Origin: Oscillospiraceae bacterium
GTDB lineage: Bacteria > Bacillota > Clostridia > Oscillospirales > Acutalibacteraceae
Assembly: GCA_902796905.1 (NCBI GenBank)
Contig: CADBQU010000021.1
Coordinates: 1 to 64,000, forward strand
Direction of reading: 5' to 3'
Length of the DNA: 64,000 nucleotides
Position numbers and translations under genes: made by a program. Below the pieces are notes generated by a model. The model made no database searches. It was not told where the DNA came from and saw only the letters and a list, made by a program, of their open reading frames with translations. Below are positions 1 through 9,405 of this stretch, piece by piece (the first letter of the stretch is position 1; each line of letters begins with the position of its first letter).

Positions 1-87
1 AGAGAGAAGCCGAAACTTCTCTCAATTCTCTTGCCCTTCGCAATGCTCGCACCCTTGAGTCATTGTCCTTAAGGGTACGATGCATTA

Positions 88-792
88 TTATTTGTTTTTT
101 CTTTTTAAAGTTTTTAAATATACTTTTTGTTCCGGTGTAATTCTAAAGCTTTCAACCGCTTTTTGAATACTTTTATTATATACAAAGTTTGAAAGCGTGC
201 AGTTTTTGTTTGTTAAAAAAGCTACGGTTTTATTATATTGTTTGGCTAAAGCCGTAGCGTAGTACCATGCCTGCATCATTTGCACATAATAGTCGGTTAA
301 TGTTACATTTTGTACGGTTTTTAAAAAATCCTCGTTAAAATCTCGGTCCAAATAAAAAGTCATCAACATTTTTATTGCAAAGCGCACTGTATACACCGAA
401 TTGCTTTTAAGCCAAATATTTATTTGAGGCAAAAGCTCGGCGGTACGGTTTTTAAAAGCCTTGGGCGTAATACAGTCGCAAGAAGCCCAGTTGTTTATGT
501 AGGGCAAAAAGGCGTTTAGCTTTTCCACTGATTTATTAAAATCCTTTTCTTTTTCTATAATAAATCCGTGTAAACAGTTTTCTTCGTGGTAGGTGTGCGG
601 AAGTTCTTTTAAAAAGTTTTTGCAAACAGACTCTTTGGTTTTTTCTTTTAAAAGTATTTTTGCATAATTTCTTAAAACAGGAGTTCTTACGCCCAATATG
701 CTGTTTTTATTAATATTAGGTATTAATTTGGCGGAAAATTCCTTGTATTTTTCGTCTTTTTGACTTAACAGATAGTTTGTTATTTCTTCCAT
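88..792 (-). CDS. DNA alkylation repair protein (AlkD-like HEAT-repeat family)
   Basis: A 234-residue, probably cytoplasmic all-alpha protein. The segment NNWASCDCITPKAF near residues 96-109 matches the NW-x-CD signature of the AlkD/DNA alkylation repair family, whose members form a superhelix of HEAT-like repeats and remove bulky or cationic alkylated bases without base flipping. The length fits the family (about 220-240). It is transcribed away from the lysR gene, so the two share the 793-1016 intergenic region. The function is a family-level assignment; individual AlkD-like proteins may differ in substrate. Bases 1-87, downstream of the stop, hold only short imperfect hairpins and no recognised gene. 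Confidence 0.8.
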   Translation of the reverse strand: MEEITNYLLSQKDEKYKEFSAKLIPNINKNSILGVRTPVLRNYAKILLKEKTKESVCKNFLKELPHTYHEENCLHGFIIEKEKDFNKSVEKLNAFLPYINNWASCDCITPKAFKNRTAELLPQINIWLKSNSVYTVRFAIKMLMTFYLDRDFNEDFLKTVQNVTLTDYYVQMMQAWYYATALAKQYNKTVAFLTNKNCTLSNFVYNKSIQKAVESFRITPEQKVYLKTLKRKNK

Positions 793-859
793 AAATATTT
801 TCCTTACATCATTTTAAGGTTATTATAATATACATTATAAATGCAATCAAGAATATTTA

Positions 860-888
860 TTGACAAAATTATAACAAAGTATTATTAT
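860..888 (+). promoter_or_regulatory. Probable sigma-A promoter of the lysR gene
   Basis: TTGACA at 860-865 is followed after 17 bases by TATTAT at 883-888; an alternative TATAAT lies at 886-891. It would give a leader of about 120 nt before the lysR start. The match is by eye only. Confidence 0.5.
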
Positions 889-1016
889 AATTATATATTC
901 CATAATATATGTATGAGTATATGGTGGAAAAACGCAAACGGTTTAATGAATGGTTTAATAAACGGTTTTGTAAACTGTTAATAAATTGTTTAATGTTAAA
1001 AAATGTGAGGTTTTTA

Positions 1017-1922
1017 ATGAATACACTGCATTTAAAATATGTTGTTGAGGTTGAAAAAACCAGGTCTATTACCGCGGCGGCAAAAAATCTTTTTATGGCG
1101 CAGCCAAATTTAAGCAAAGCTTTAAAAGAACTTGAGGATTCTTTGGGCTTTTCAATTTTTGAGCGTACCAGCAGGGGAGTTACTCCCACAAAAAAAGGAG
1201 CCGAGTTTTTACATTACGCAAAAAATATATTGCAGCAAATGAATAAAATAGAGGCGTTGTATGCCGGTAACGAAGGCAGGCAAAATACGGCGGAAATAGC
1301 AACTGTAAAAGCCGGATATATAAATACCGTAACGGTTAGGTTTTTAGCGGGCTTAAATTTTAACGACACCGTTTTGGATATAGAATGTTTAAGCGCGGAA
1401 GAAGTTTTTAATAAAGTGGCTTCCAGGCAGGCAAGGCTTGGTATTATGAGGATAAGAGAGTCTAAAGTAAAAGTTATGGAAGAGCGTTTTAAAGAAAATT
1501 CTTTAAACAGCGATATTATTTGGACGTTTAACTATCAGCTTATGTTTTCTGCGGGACACGAGCTTGCCGAAAAAGATGTTATTACTTATGAAGACCTTAA
1601 AAAGTATTTGTTGGTTTGCGGAAATGAAAGAGAGTATTCCTGTTTGGATAATAAAAGCAGTAATATTATAACATTAAATAAGAGTGAGCTGGATACTTCT
1701 ATTTTGCAAAATGTAGCCGGAACTTACACTTGGGCAAGCCCTATACCCAACGAAACCTTAACGGAACATTCTTTGGTACAAAGAGGCTGCATAAACGAAA
1801 ACGAAAACTATATGGATATACTTATTTATCCTAAAGGAATAAAATTTAATGAAATAGAAAGCAGATTTATAGATTGTTTATATCAAGTCAAAAAAGAAAT
1901 AACTTTTTTTGAACATTGGTAA
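1017..1922 (+). CDS. LysR-family transcriptional regulator
   Basis: A 301-residue regulator. The N-terminal winged helix-turn-helix is clear: SITAAAKNLFMAQPNLSKAL followed by a segment ending in FERTSRGVTPTKKG. A periplasmic-binding-like effector domain covers roughly residues 90-300. I start it at ATG 1017 because GTGAGG lies just upstream and the protein then begins at the usual LysR position. The open frame runs back to 909, but the extra 36 residues are atypical. It sits directly upstream of the malate-to-succinate gene run in the same direction and is a reasonable candidate for its regulator; that link is inferred from position only, and the effector is unknown. Confidence 0.85.
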   Translation: MNTLHLKYVVEVEKTRSITAAAKNLFMAQPNLSKALKELEDSLGFSIFERTSRGVTPTKKGAEFLHYAKNILQQMNKIEALYAGNEGRQNTAEIATVKAGYINTVTVRFLAGLNFNDTVLDIECLSAEEVFNKVASRQARLGIMRIRESKVKVMEERFKENSLNSDIIWTFNYQLMFSAGHELAEKDVITYEDLKKYLLVCGNEREYSCLDNKSSNIITLNKSELDTSILQNVAGTYTWASPIPNETLTEHSLVQRGCINENENYMDILIYPKGIKFNEIESRFIDCLYQVKKEITFFEHW

Positions 1923-1980
1923 AATTTTGTCAATGGCATATTGGGTTTTATATTAAAGACTATAAAAATATATATAATTA

Positions 1981-2030
1981 AAAAACAACCGTTACTTTTT
2001 TAAAAAAATTGTATTTAGGTTGTTTTTGTT
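1981..2030 (+). terminator. Probable intrinsic terminator after lysR
   Basis: AAACAACC (1983-1990) can pair with GGTTGTTT (2018-2025), followed by a T-rich tail; the long loop is AT-rich. The rest of the 392-base gap up to 2314 is AT-rich and holds the next promoter. Confidence 0.5.
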
Positions 2031-2246
2031 TTACATAAAAACAAAATATATTTTAATGATTGTATAAATGGCTTAAAAAAACGAATTTTTTACTTTTTAT
2101 TGCTTTTAAAAAACATTTAAATATGAATATTTTGTAAATATATTTAAATAATGGTAAAACAAAGTAAAAAAATGTAATATAAAATATGATTAGGATATTT
2201 TAAAGTATATATTAAATGTAGTATATATTTATAGCGTTTATTGTAT

Positions 2247-2275
2247 TTGATTTTTAAATGTTATTCTTGTATAAT
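2247..2275 (+). promoter_or_regulatory. Strong sigma-A promoter of the mdh-fumC-hdr-flx-frd run
   Basis: TTGATT (2247-2252), a 17-base spacer and a perfect TATAAT (2270-2275), 40 bases before the TTG start of the dehydrogenase gene. It is the only clear promoter seen upstream of the cluster. Confidence 0.65.
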
Positions 2276-2314
2276 TTATAATGACCAAAATTCGAAAAAA
2301 GGCAGGGAACAAAA

Positions 2315-3262
2315 TTGAGTAAAATATCAATAATAGGAACAGGTTGCGTTGGTTCTACCATCGCCTACACATTGGCTGTAACGGGTGTTGCAAGCGAAAT
2401 TACAATGATAGACGTAAACAACGACAAAGCTTTGGGCGAAGCTATGGATATTCGCCAGGGAACACCTTTTTGCGCTCCGTGTTCAATTTATGCGGGCGAT
2501 TATTCCGACGCAAAAGGCTCGGATATAGTTATTGTAACTTCCGGCATAGCAAGAAGCATAGGACAAAGCCGTTTGGATTTAGCGCAAACAAATGTTAATA
2601 TAACAAAATCAATAATTCCTCAAATAACAAAATATGCTCCGGACGCAAACTATATTGTTGTAAGCAACCCGGTAGATATTTTAACCTATACGTTCTTTAA
2701 ACGCTCCGGTTTGCCCGAAAACCGCATTATAGGTTCGGGTACTATTCTTGATACCGCCCGTTTAAGAGCAAGACTTTCCGAATGTTATCAAATAAACCAA
2801 AAAAACGTACACGCATACGTTATGGGCGAACACGGAGATTCTTCGTTTATCCCTTGGTCTTTGGCTAATATATCAAACGTACCGGTAGAAAACTATTTGG
2901 GAACTCTTTCTCATGTAGAGGAAAGCAATTTCGGTAAATTTGATAAAGAAGAAATTGAAAATTACGTTAAAAAATCCGGTGCCAGAGTAATAGCTCAAAA
3001 AGGCGCAACATTCTATGCGGTTTCGGTTTCGGTTTGCCATATTTGCAAATGCTTGCTGGGAAGCATAGATACCACTATGACGGTATCTACATTAATGAAA
3101 GGCGAATACGGAATAGACGACGTTTGCTTAAGCGTATTAAACGTTGTAGGCAGATACGGCGCACACGGCAAAGTTTTAATGCCTTTGGAAGATAACGAAT
3201 TAAAATTATTGCGTAAAAGCGCAGACAGCTTAAAAGACGTTATTAAAAACTTAGACATTTAG
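2315..3262 (+). CDS. LDH-fold dehydrogenase, probably NAD-dependent malate dehydrogenase
   Basis: A 315-residue member of the lactate/malate dehydrogenase superfamily. The Rossmann motif GTGCVGST is at residues 8-15, DTAR at 146-149 and the catalytic GEHGDSS (His173) at 171-177. The substrate-specificity loop reads GIARSIGQSR (77-86): Arg80 stands where lactate dehydrogenases have Gln102 (dogfish numbering), and Arg86 is the catalytic Arg109. Arg at position 102 is the classic malate/oxaloacetate determinant. Proteins like this are often labelled L-lactate dehydrogenase by overall similarity, but this residue and the adjacent fumarase favour oxaloacetate reduction to malate. The start is TTG, supported by GGCAGGGAA upstream. 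The fumC gene follows 68 bases later. Confidence 0.75.
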   Translation: MSKISIIGTGCVGSTIAYTLAVTGVASEITMIDVNNDKALGEAMDIRQGTPFCAPCSIYAGDYSDAKGSDIVIVTSGIARSIGQSRLDLAQTNVNITKSIIPQITKYAPDANYIVVSNPVDILTYTFFKRSGLPENRIIGSGTILDTARLRARLSECYQINQKNVHAYVMGEHGDSSFIPWSLANISNVPVENYLGTLSHVEESNFGKFDKEEIENYVKKSGARVIAQKGATFYAVSVSVCHICKCLLGSIDTTMTVSTLMKGEYGIDDVCLSVLNVVGRYGAHGKVLMPLEDNELKLLRKSADSLKDVIKNLDI

Positions 3263-3330
3263 TTTGTTAATAGGTTAATAGTATATAAATTAATTATTAT
3301 AATTAACATAAGGATAAGGAGCCTGTTATA

Positions 3331-4707
3331 ATGGAATATCGTATAGAACATGATTCTATGGGAGAAATGAAAGTTCCCGCAGACCGTTTGTACGGCGCAC
3401 AAACCCAAAGAAGCCATGAAAATTTTGAAATAGGAATGAATATAGAAACTATGCCGAGAGAAATTACTCATGCTTTCGGCATATTAAAAAAAGCTGCGGC
3501 TATTGCCAATCACGGTTTAAAACCCGAAAAAATGACCGATAAAAAGCTTGACGCCATTAAAAAAGCGTGCGATGAGGTAATAAGCGGAAAATTAAACGAT
3601 CATTTTCCGTTGGTCGTTTGGCAAACGGGTTCGGGTACACAAAGCAATATGAACGCAAACGAAGTAATAGCCAACAGAGGCAACCAAATAGCAGGCGAAA
3701 AAATCCTTCATCCCAACGATGATGTTAATATGAGCCAATCTTCTAACGACACTTTTCCTACCGCCATGCATATTTCGGCGGTTTTGGCTATAGAAGATAA
3801 GCTTATACCGGCGGCGGAGCTTTTAATTGATACTTTTAAAAGGCTTGAAAAAGAAAACGAAGGAATAGTTAAAAGCGGAAGAACACATTTACAGGACGCA
3901 ACGCCTATAAAATTCAGCCAGGAGATAAGCGGTTGGAGAAGCAGCTTGGAAAAAGATGTAGAGCTTTTAAAATTCGCCGTAAAACCTTTGTATTCTTTGG
4001 CTTTGGGCGGAACTGCCGTAGGTACCGGTTTAAATACGCCTAAAGGCTTTGCCGAAAACATAGCCGCAGAAGTGGCAAACATAACCGGTAAACCTTTTGT
4101 AACGGCAGAAAATAAATTCCATGCGCTTACAAGCAAAGATGAAATAGTTTTTGCTCACGGTGCAATTAAAGCATTGGCTTGCGATATGATGAAAATAGCA
4201 AACGATGTTCGTTGGCTTGCAAGCGGACCGAGAGACGGTTTGGGAGAAATATTTATTCCCGAAAACGAACCGGGCAGTTCTATAATGCCGGGCAAAGTTA
4301 ATCCTACGCAATGCGAAGCCGTAACAATGGTAGCCGTTCAGGTTATGGGCAACGATGTTGCGGTAGGTATGGCGGCAAGCCAGGGCAATTTTGAGCTTAA
4401 CGTTTTTATGCCGGTATGTATTTATAACTTTTTACAGTCGGCAAGGTTATTGGCGGAAGCCATAGTTTCGTTTAACAAAAACTGTGCAGTAGGTATTAAA
4501 GCCAACACCGAAAAAATGCACCATAATTTATATAATTCGTTAATGCTGGTTACGGCGTTAAATCCTTATATAGGCTACGAGAACGCCGCAAAAACCGCAA
4601 AAAAGGCTTATAAAGATAATATTTCTTTAAAAGAAGCTTGTGTTGAATTGGGCTTTTTAACCGCAGAACGTTTTGACGAAGTTTTTCATCCCGAAGAAAT
4701 GGCTTAA
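3331..4707 (+). CDS. fumC: Class II fumarase (fumarate hydratase)
   Basis: 458 residues, the usual length for the oxygen-stable, iron-sulfur-free class II fumarase that interconverts malate and fumarate in the cytoplasm. The superfamily signature [15 protein letters not shown] is at about residues 314-328. The [11 protein letters not shown] and [11 protein letters not shown] segments of the active site are also visible. AAGGAG precedes the ATG. Lying between a malate-type dehydrogenase and a fumarate reductase, it most simply supplies fumarate for reduction. The gap to hdrB is 121 bases and contains only a weak hairpin, so read-through is likely. Confidence 0.95.
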   Translation: MEYRIEHDSMGEMKVPADRLYGAQTQRSHENFEIGMNIETMPREITHAFGILKKAAAIANHGLKPEKMTDKKLDAIKKACDEVISGKLNDHFPLVVWQTGSGTQSNMNANEVIANRGNQIAGEKILHPNDDVNMSQSSNDTFPTAMHISAVLAIEDKLIPAAELLIDTFKRLEKENEGIVKSGRTHLQDATPIKFSQEISGWRSSLEKDVELLKFAVKPLYSLALGGTAVGTGLNTPKGFAENIAAEVANITGKPFVTAENKFHALTSKDEIVFAHGAIKALACDMMKIANDVRWLASGPRDGLGEIFIPENEPGSSIMPGKVNPTQCEAVTMVAVQVMGNDVAVGMAASQGNFELNVFMPVCIYNFLQSARLLAEAIVSFNKNCAVGIKANTEKMHHNLYNSLMLVTALNPYIGYENAAKTAKKAYKDNISLKEACVELGFLTAERFDEVFHPEEMA

Positions 4708-4736
4708 ATATAAAAAGTCAAATTTAAGGAATTGAG

Positions 4737-4760
4737 AAATAAAGAAATAAAGAAATAAAG
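4737..4760. repeat. Short tandem repeat before hdrB
   Basis: Three perfect copies of AAATAAAG. They are followed by a weak hairpin (GGTTTA 4786-4791 with TAAACC 4795-4800, then TTTTAATTTT) that might attenuate transcription between fumC and hdrB. No function is proposed with confidence. Confidence 0.6.
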
Positions 4761-4828
4761 AATAAAATTTTAAAATAAAATATACGGTTTATTTTAAACC
4801 TTTTAATTTTGCCTAAGGGGGAAATTTA

Positions 4829-5614
4829 ATGAAAGTAAGTTACTTTCCTGGTTGTACGCTTAAAAATAAAGCAAAAGACCTTGATAAATATGCAAGGCTT
4901 TGCGCTTTAAAATTGGGCGTTGAACTTGAAGAAATAGAAAATTGGCAATGCTGCGGCGGAGCTTTTTCTATGGGCGAAGACGAAATTGCTTCTAAATTAT
5001 CGTCTGTAAGAGCTTTACAATATGCTAAAGAAAAAGACCAATATTTGGTAAGCGTTTGTTCGGCGTGTCATAATGTGCTTAAACAAACCAATTATCAAAT
5101 GCAAAATAATTCCGATTTTGCTTTTAAGGCCAATAATTATTTGGCTTTTGATAACCCTTACAACGGAGAAACAAAGGTTATTCATTATTTAGAGCTTTTA
5201 AGGGACGTTATAGGTTTTGATAAAATAAAAGAAAATACGGTAAATCCTTTAAAGGATAAAAAAATAGCGGCATATTACGGCTGTTTGCTTTTAAGACCCA
5301 GCAAGGTTTTAGCTATGGATGACGCAGAAAATCCAAGCATAATGGAAGATTTTATTAAAGCTATAGGCGCTACGCCGGTAGTATATCCTTACAGGAACGA
5401 ATGCTGCGGCGGATATGCAACGCTTGAAGATAAAAATTTGGTTAACAAAAAAAGCGGTTTGGTTAAAAACAGCGCTAAAAATAACGGAGCCGATTTAATT
5501 ATTACCGCTTGTCCTTTATGTAAATATAATCTTGAAAAAAATAACAATACGGATATTCCGGTAGTTTATATTACCGAGCTTTTGGCAGAAGCTTTGGGCT
5601 TAAAGGAGGAATAG
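4829..5614 (+). CDS. hdrB: Heterodisulfide reductase subunit B-like (two CCG domains)
   Basis: 261 residues with two complete CCG motifs: Cys9, Cys41-Cys42, Cys77, Cys80 and Cys152, Cys192-Cys193, Cys228, Cys231. In HdrB these ligate the unusual non-cubane [4Fe-4S] clusters that carry out disulfide chemistry or pass electrons on to a partner. All cysteines are present, so the subunit should be functional. Bacteria lack CoM and CoB, so the physiological electron acceptor differs from methanogens. The fumarate reductase genes downstream suggest fumarate, or a dithiol shuttle to it. It is the first gene of a tightly packed set. The ribosome-binding site is AAGGGGGAAA. Confidence 0.9.
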   Translation: MKVSYFPGCTLKNKAKDLDKYARLCALKLGVELEEIENWQCCGGAFSMGEDEIASKLSSVRALQYAKEKDQYLVSVCSACHNVLKQTNYQMQNNSDFAFKANNYLAFDNPYNGETKVIHYLELLRDVIGFDKIKENTVNPLKDKKIAAYYGCLLLRPSKVLAMDDAENPSIMEDFIKAIGATPVVYPYRNECCGGYATLEDKNLVNKKSGLVKNSAKNNGADLIITACPLCKYNLEKNNNTDIPVVYITELLAEALGLKEE

Positions 5615-5616
5615 TG

Positions 5617-5997
5617 ATGGATAAATTAAAAGAACAGATATTGCGTACCAGCGGAGTAAATACTTTAAAATGTATGCGCTGCGGAAAATGTTCGGGCACT
5701 TGTCCTTCGTACGATGAAATGGAATATCATCCGCATCAGTTTGTATATATGGTAGAAAAAGGCGAAATAGAGCCTTTGATGAAATCAAAATCTTTATACA
5801 AATGTCTTTCTTGCTTTGCTTGTGTAGAAAGATGTCCGCGTAATGTGGAGCCTGCAAAAATAGTAGAAGCAGTAAGGCTTATGGTTATAAGACAACAGGG
5901 CGAAAATCATTTGACCGCAAATGATATACCGGATTTGTTAGATGAAGATATGCCGCAACAAGCAATTGTAAGCGCATTCAGAAAATACAGTAAATAG
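5617..5997 (+). CDS. hdrC: Heterodisulfide reductase subunit C-like, 2x[4Fe-4S]
   Basis: 126 residues. Two cubane cluster motifs are seen: Cys19, Cys22, Cys25, Cys29 and Cys63, Cys66, Cys69, Cys73, each ending in Cys-Pro or Cys-Pro-Arg. HdrC bridges the flavin subunit HdrA and HdrB. I chose ATG 5617 over the in-frame GTG at 5614 because the AGGAGG at 5604-5609 is spaced 7 bases from the ATG. The hdrB stop is 2 bases upstream, which suggests translational coupling. No transmembrane segment is present, unlike membrane-bound HdrDE systems. Confidence 0.9.
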   Translation: MDKLKEQILRTSGVNTLKCMRCGKCSGTCPSYDEMEYHPHQFVYMVEKGEIEPLMKSKSLYKCLSCFACVERCPRNVEPAKIVEAVRLMVIRQQGENHLTANDIPDLLDEDMPQQAIVSAFRKYSK

Positions 5998-6008
5998 GGG
6001 AGAAAGAA

Positions 6009-8003
6009 ATGCAGAGAATAGGAGTTTTTGTTTGCTGGTGCGGTAGTAACATCGCAGCAACGGTAGACGTTAAAGCCGTAGCAGAGGCTTTAAAAAGCGA
6101 ACCGGGCGTTGTTTTCTCCACAGATTACCAGTATATGTGTTCTCAGGCAGGACAGGATTTAATTAAGGAAGCTATAAAAGAGCATAAACTTACGGGATTG
6201 GTTATTTGTTCCTGTTCTCCCAGAATGCACGAAAATACATTTAGAAAAGTAGCAGCGGATTCGGGTATAAACCCGTATATGGTTGAAATTGCAAATATAC
6301 GCGAACAGTGTTCGTGGGTACATAAAGATAAAGCTATAGGTACCGAAAAAGCAATTATTTTAGCAAGGGCCGCAGTAGCAAAAGTACATTTAAATACACC
6401 GCTTACACCCGGAGAAAGCGAGGTTACCAAAAGAGCTTTGGTTATAGGCGGCGGCATTGCAGGTATTCAAACCGCTTTGGATATTGCAGACGCCGGTTAT
6501 AAAGTAGATATAGTGGAAACCAAACCTACTATAGGCGGAAAAATGGCTCAGCTTGATAAAACTTTCCCGACTTTGGACTGTGCGGCATGTATATTAACGC
6601 CTAAAATGGTTGAGGTTGCGCAGAACGAAAACGTTAGAATTTTTTCCTACAGCGAAGTAACCGAGGTTGGCGGATTTGTAGGTAATTTTACCGTTAAAAT
6701 CAAGAAAAAAGCAAGATATGTTAAAGAGGATGTTTGTACCGGTTGCGGACTTTGCACCGAAAAATGTCCTATGAAAAAAGTTCCGAACGACTTTAACTTG
6801 GGTATGAACAATAAGGGTGCTATTTACATTCCGTTTGCTCAGGCTGTGCCTAAAGTAGCAACTATAGACCCGAATTATTGTAATATGCTTAAAAACGGCA
6901 AATGCGGACTTTGCGCAAAAGTTTGTACCGCAGGCGCTATTGATTATACGCAAAAAGATGAAATTATTGAAGAAAAATACGGCGCTATTGTAGCTGCTAC
7001 GGGATATAACCCTATCTCTTTGGATAAATTTGATGAATTTGCCTATAATCAAAGCAAAGATGTTATTACTTCTTTGGAATTTGAGCGTTTAACAAATGCG
7101 GCAGGTCCTACAAACGGCGTTTTATTAAGACCTTCCGATTTAAAACATCCCAAAACAATAGTATTTGTACAGTGCGTGGGCTCGCGCTGCAGTGCAGACG
7201 CATCAAAGGGAAAAGAATATTGCTCTAAAATTTGCTGTATGTATACCGCAAAGCACGCAATGCTTACAAGAGATAAATATCCGGATACCGATGTTTACGT
7301 ATTTTATATAGATGTTCGTACACCGGGTAAAAACTTTGATGAATTTTACAGAAGAGCCGTTGAAGAATACGGAGTTCATTATATTAAGGGAATGGTTGGA
7401 AAAGTTATTCCCGAAGGCGATAAGCTTATAGTTCAGGGCTCGGATTTACTTGATAACAAACAGCTTAAAATAGAAGCGGATTTAGTTGTTTTGGCAGCGG
7501 CTATAGAGCCGGATAAATCCGCAAGAAATTTAGCTACAATGCTTACGGCTTCTATGGATACAAACGATTTCTTTACCGAAGCCCATCCTAAGCTTCGTCC
7601 CGTAGAAAGTCCTACGGCCGGAATATTCTTGTCAGGTACCTGCCAAGGTCCTAAAGATATACCCGAAACGGTATCTCAGGCGGGAGCGGCAGCAAGTAAG
7701 GTTATAGGATTGTTGGCAAAAGATAAACTTAAGGGAAATCCCTGCGTAGCGCATTCCGACGAACTTATGTGTAACGGATGCTCCAGCTGCGAAAGAGTTT
7801 GTCCGTACAAAGCCATAACTTATGTTGATAAAGAATTCAGAATGCCGGACAGAACAACAAAAGTAAGAAGAGTGGCTTTTGTAAACGAAGCGGTTTGTCA
7901 GGGCTGCGGAGCCTGTACGGTTGCATGTCCTTCGGGAGCTATGGACTTAAAAGGCTTTAAGAGCAAACAAATTATGGCGGAGGTAGACGCAATATGCAAG
8001 TAA
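6009..8003 (+). CDS. hdrA: Heterodisulfide reductase subunit A-like, electron-bifurcating flavoprotein
   Basis: 664 residues, full HdrA length. An N-terminal cysteine-containing domain (Cys9, Cys11, Cys44) is followed by an FAD-binding thioredoxin-reductase-like core with GGGIAG at 147-152 and the DCAACILTPKM cluster motif at 190-200. A ferredoxin-type cluster starts at Cys243, and two more lie near the C-terminus (from Cys588 and Cys630). In characterised Hdr complexes the HdrA FAD splits electron pairs between a low-potential path to ferredoxin and a high-potential path through HdrBC. Here it should be the bifurcation centre. It starts 11 bases after hdrC behind GGGGAGAAAG and overlaps the next gene by 10 bases. 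Confidence 0.92.
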   Translation: MQRIGVFVCWCGSNIAATVDVKAVAEALKSEPGVVFSTDYQYMCSQAGQDLIKEAIKEHKLTGLVICSCSPRMHENTFRKVAADSGINPYMVEIANIREQCSWVHKDKAIGTEKAIILARAAVAKVHLNTPLTPGESEVTKRALVIGGGIAGIQTALDIADAGYKVDIVETKPTIGGKMAQLDKTFPTLDCAACILTPKMVEVAQNENVRIFSYSEVTEVGGFVGNFTVKIKKKARYVKEDVCTGCGLCTEKCPMKKVPNDFNLGMNNKGAIYIPFAQAVPKVATIDPNYCNMLKNGKCGLCAKVCTAGAIDYTQKDEIIEEKYGAIVAATGYNPISLDKFDEFAYNQSKDVITSLEFERLTNAAGPTNGVLLRPSDLKHPKTIVFVQCVGSRCSADASKGKEYCSKICCMYTAKHAMLTRDKYPDTDVYVFYIDVRTPGKNFDEFYRRAVEEYGVHYIKGMVGKVIPEGDKLIVQGSDLLDNKQLKIEADLVVLAAAIEPDKSARNLATMLTASMDTNDFFTEAHPKLRPVESPTAGIFLSGTCQGPKDIPETVSQAGAAASKVIGLLAKDKLKGNPCVAHSDELMCNGCSSCERVCPYKAITYVDKEFRMPDRTTKVRRVAFVNEAVCQGCGACTVACPSGAMDLKGFKSKQIMAEVDAICK

Positions 8004-8428
8004 ACGAATTTAAACCTAAAATAGTTGCGTTTTGCTGCAACTGGTGTTCGTATGCCGGAGCAGACCTTGCCGGCAACAACCGTTTGAATTATCCCGATAA
8101 TGTAAAAATCATACGCGTACCGTGCTCTTGCAGAGTAAATCCCATGTTTATTTTAAGGGCATTCCAAAGAGGAGCGGACGGCGTAATACTGTGCGGATGC
8201 CATCCGGGCGACTGCCATTATACGTCGGGTAACTATTATACAAGAAGAAGAATGGCACTTTTGTTTTCAATGCTTGAATATTTGGGAATTGAAAAAGAGA
8301 GAACCAGAGTTGAATGGGTATCTGCCGCCGAAGGCGCAAAATTTTCGGCTACTATGAATGAATTTTGCGAGCAGGTAGCAGCTTTGGGCGAAAACAAGCG
8401 ATTGGAGGATTTAAGATGCAAACAGTAA
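7994..8428 (+). CDS. MvhD/FlxD-like [2Fe-2S] electron-transfer subunit
   Basis: 144 residues of the MvhD family (methyl-viologen-reducing hydrogenase delta). The N-terminal motif FCCNWCSYAGAD has Cys14, Cys15 and Cys18, and further cysteines lie in VPCSCR and CGCHPGDCHY. In Mvh-Hdr and Flx-Hdr complexes this subunit passes electrons from the hydrogenase or the NADH-oxidising module to HdrA. There is no hydrogenase large or small subunit in the cluster, so the donor module must be the Flx-type genes that follow. The ATG lies within the hdrA end (10-base overlap). Confidence 0.88.
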   Translation: MQVNEFKPKIVAFCCNWCSYAGADLAGNNRLNYPDNVKIIRVPCSCRVNPMFILRAFQRGADGVILCGCHPGDCHYTSGNYYTRRRMALLFSMLEYLGIEKERTRVEWVSAAEGAKFSATMNEFCEQVAALGENKRLEDLRCKQ

Positions 8429-9405
8429 CTCGAAATCAGCTTGTGGAAAAAGCTAAAGAACTTTTGAATAACGGAACAGTTACAAGAGTTTTAGGTATTA
8501 AAAAAGGCGAATTTTCGTACGATTTAACTCCGGCTGTTTTTACTTCTGCCGAGGAATTGGAAAAAGAGTTTGAGTTTAACGGATTTGCCGCCGCAAATTT
8601 TTCCAAATATTTGGTTAAATTGGCAGACGGCGAAGGAAAAATTTTAGTATTTTTAAAACCGTGCGACAGTTACAGCTTTAACCAGCTTTTAACCGAACAC
8701 CGTTTTAACCGCGAAAATGTTTATGCGGTAGGTATAGAGTGCGATGGCTTTGCCGACTATAAAAAAATTGAAGAAGAATTTAACGACGGAATAAAATCGG
8801 TTGAATTTAACGGCGAAAAAATAGAAGTTACAACTTTATACGACGGTAAAAAAGAACTTGCTTTTGCCGACTATATGTTAGAACGCTGCAAAAATTGCAA
8901 AACAAAAAAAATAGCGGCATTCGACGAGCTTTTAACCGAAAACAGCGATGAAACAAAAAATACGCGTTTTGAAGAAGTTGAAAAACTAGAGGCTATGACT
9001 CCGGATGAAAGATATGCTTTTTGGAGAAATGAGCTTTCAAGATGTATAAGATGTAATGCTTGCAGAGATGTATGTCCTGCTTGTACTTGCGAAAAATGCG
9101 TGTTTAACAATCCCGATTCCGGTGTAGAAAACAAGGCTATTCAAAACAGCTTTGAAGAAAATATGTTCCATATTATAAGGGCGTTTCACGTTGCCGGCAG
9201 ATGTACCGACTGCGGAGAATGCTCCAGAGTATGTCCGCAACATATTCCGCTTCATTTATTAAACAGAAAGTTTATTAAAGATATAAACAGCTTTTACGGA
9301 GAATATCAGGCAGGGGCGGAAGTAGGAAACAGAGCGCCGCTTGTTAATTACACAAAAGAGGATATAGAGCCTAAAGACGCAGTAGGAAGGGGCAGTGAAG
9401 AATAA
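8416..9405 (+). CDS. Iron-sulfur protein, FlxC/FlxB-type electron carrier
   Basis: 329 residues from ATG 8416, chosen because GGAGG lies at 8404-8408; the frame stays open to 8365, deep inside the previous gene. The N-terminal half is a mixed alpha/beta domain with an FLKPCDSYSF motif. The C-terminal half carries two ferredoxin-type motifs, CIRCNACRDVCPACTCEKC and CTDCGECSRVCP. This is the layout of the iron-sulfur subunits of Flx (flavin oxidoreductase) complexes, related to hydrogenase/dehydrogenase electron-transfer subunits. It probably carries electrons between the NADH-oxidising FlxA-like subunit and MvhD. I cannot decide whether it is formally FlxB or FlxC. Confidence 0.75.
   Translation: MQTVTRNQLVEKAKELLNNGTVTRVLGIKKGEFSYDLTPAVFTSAEELEKEFEFNGFAAANFSKYLVKLADGEGKILVFLKPCDSYSFNQLLTEHRFNRENVYAVGIECDGFADYKKIEEEFNDGIKSVEFNGEKIEVTTLYDGKKELAFADYMLERCKNCKTKKIAAFDELLTENSDETKNTRFEEVEKLEAMTPDERYAFWRNELSRCIRCNACRDVCPACTCEKCVFNNPDSGVENKAIQNSFEENMFHIIRAFHVAGRCTDCGECSRVCPQHIPLHLLNRKFIKDINSFYGEYQAGAEVGNRAPLVNYTKEDIEPKDAVGRGSEE

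Noticed and set aside
909-1016. Longer start for the LysR regulator (36 extra residues)
   Set aside because: No ribosome-binding site, atypical basic sequence, and a well-placed GTGAGG before ATG 1017 where LysR proteins normally begin.
2315-3262. Plain L-lactate dehydrogenase call
   Set aside because: The specificity position is Arg, not Gln, and the neighbours are fumarase and fumarate reductase.
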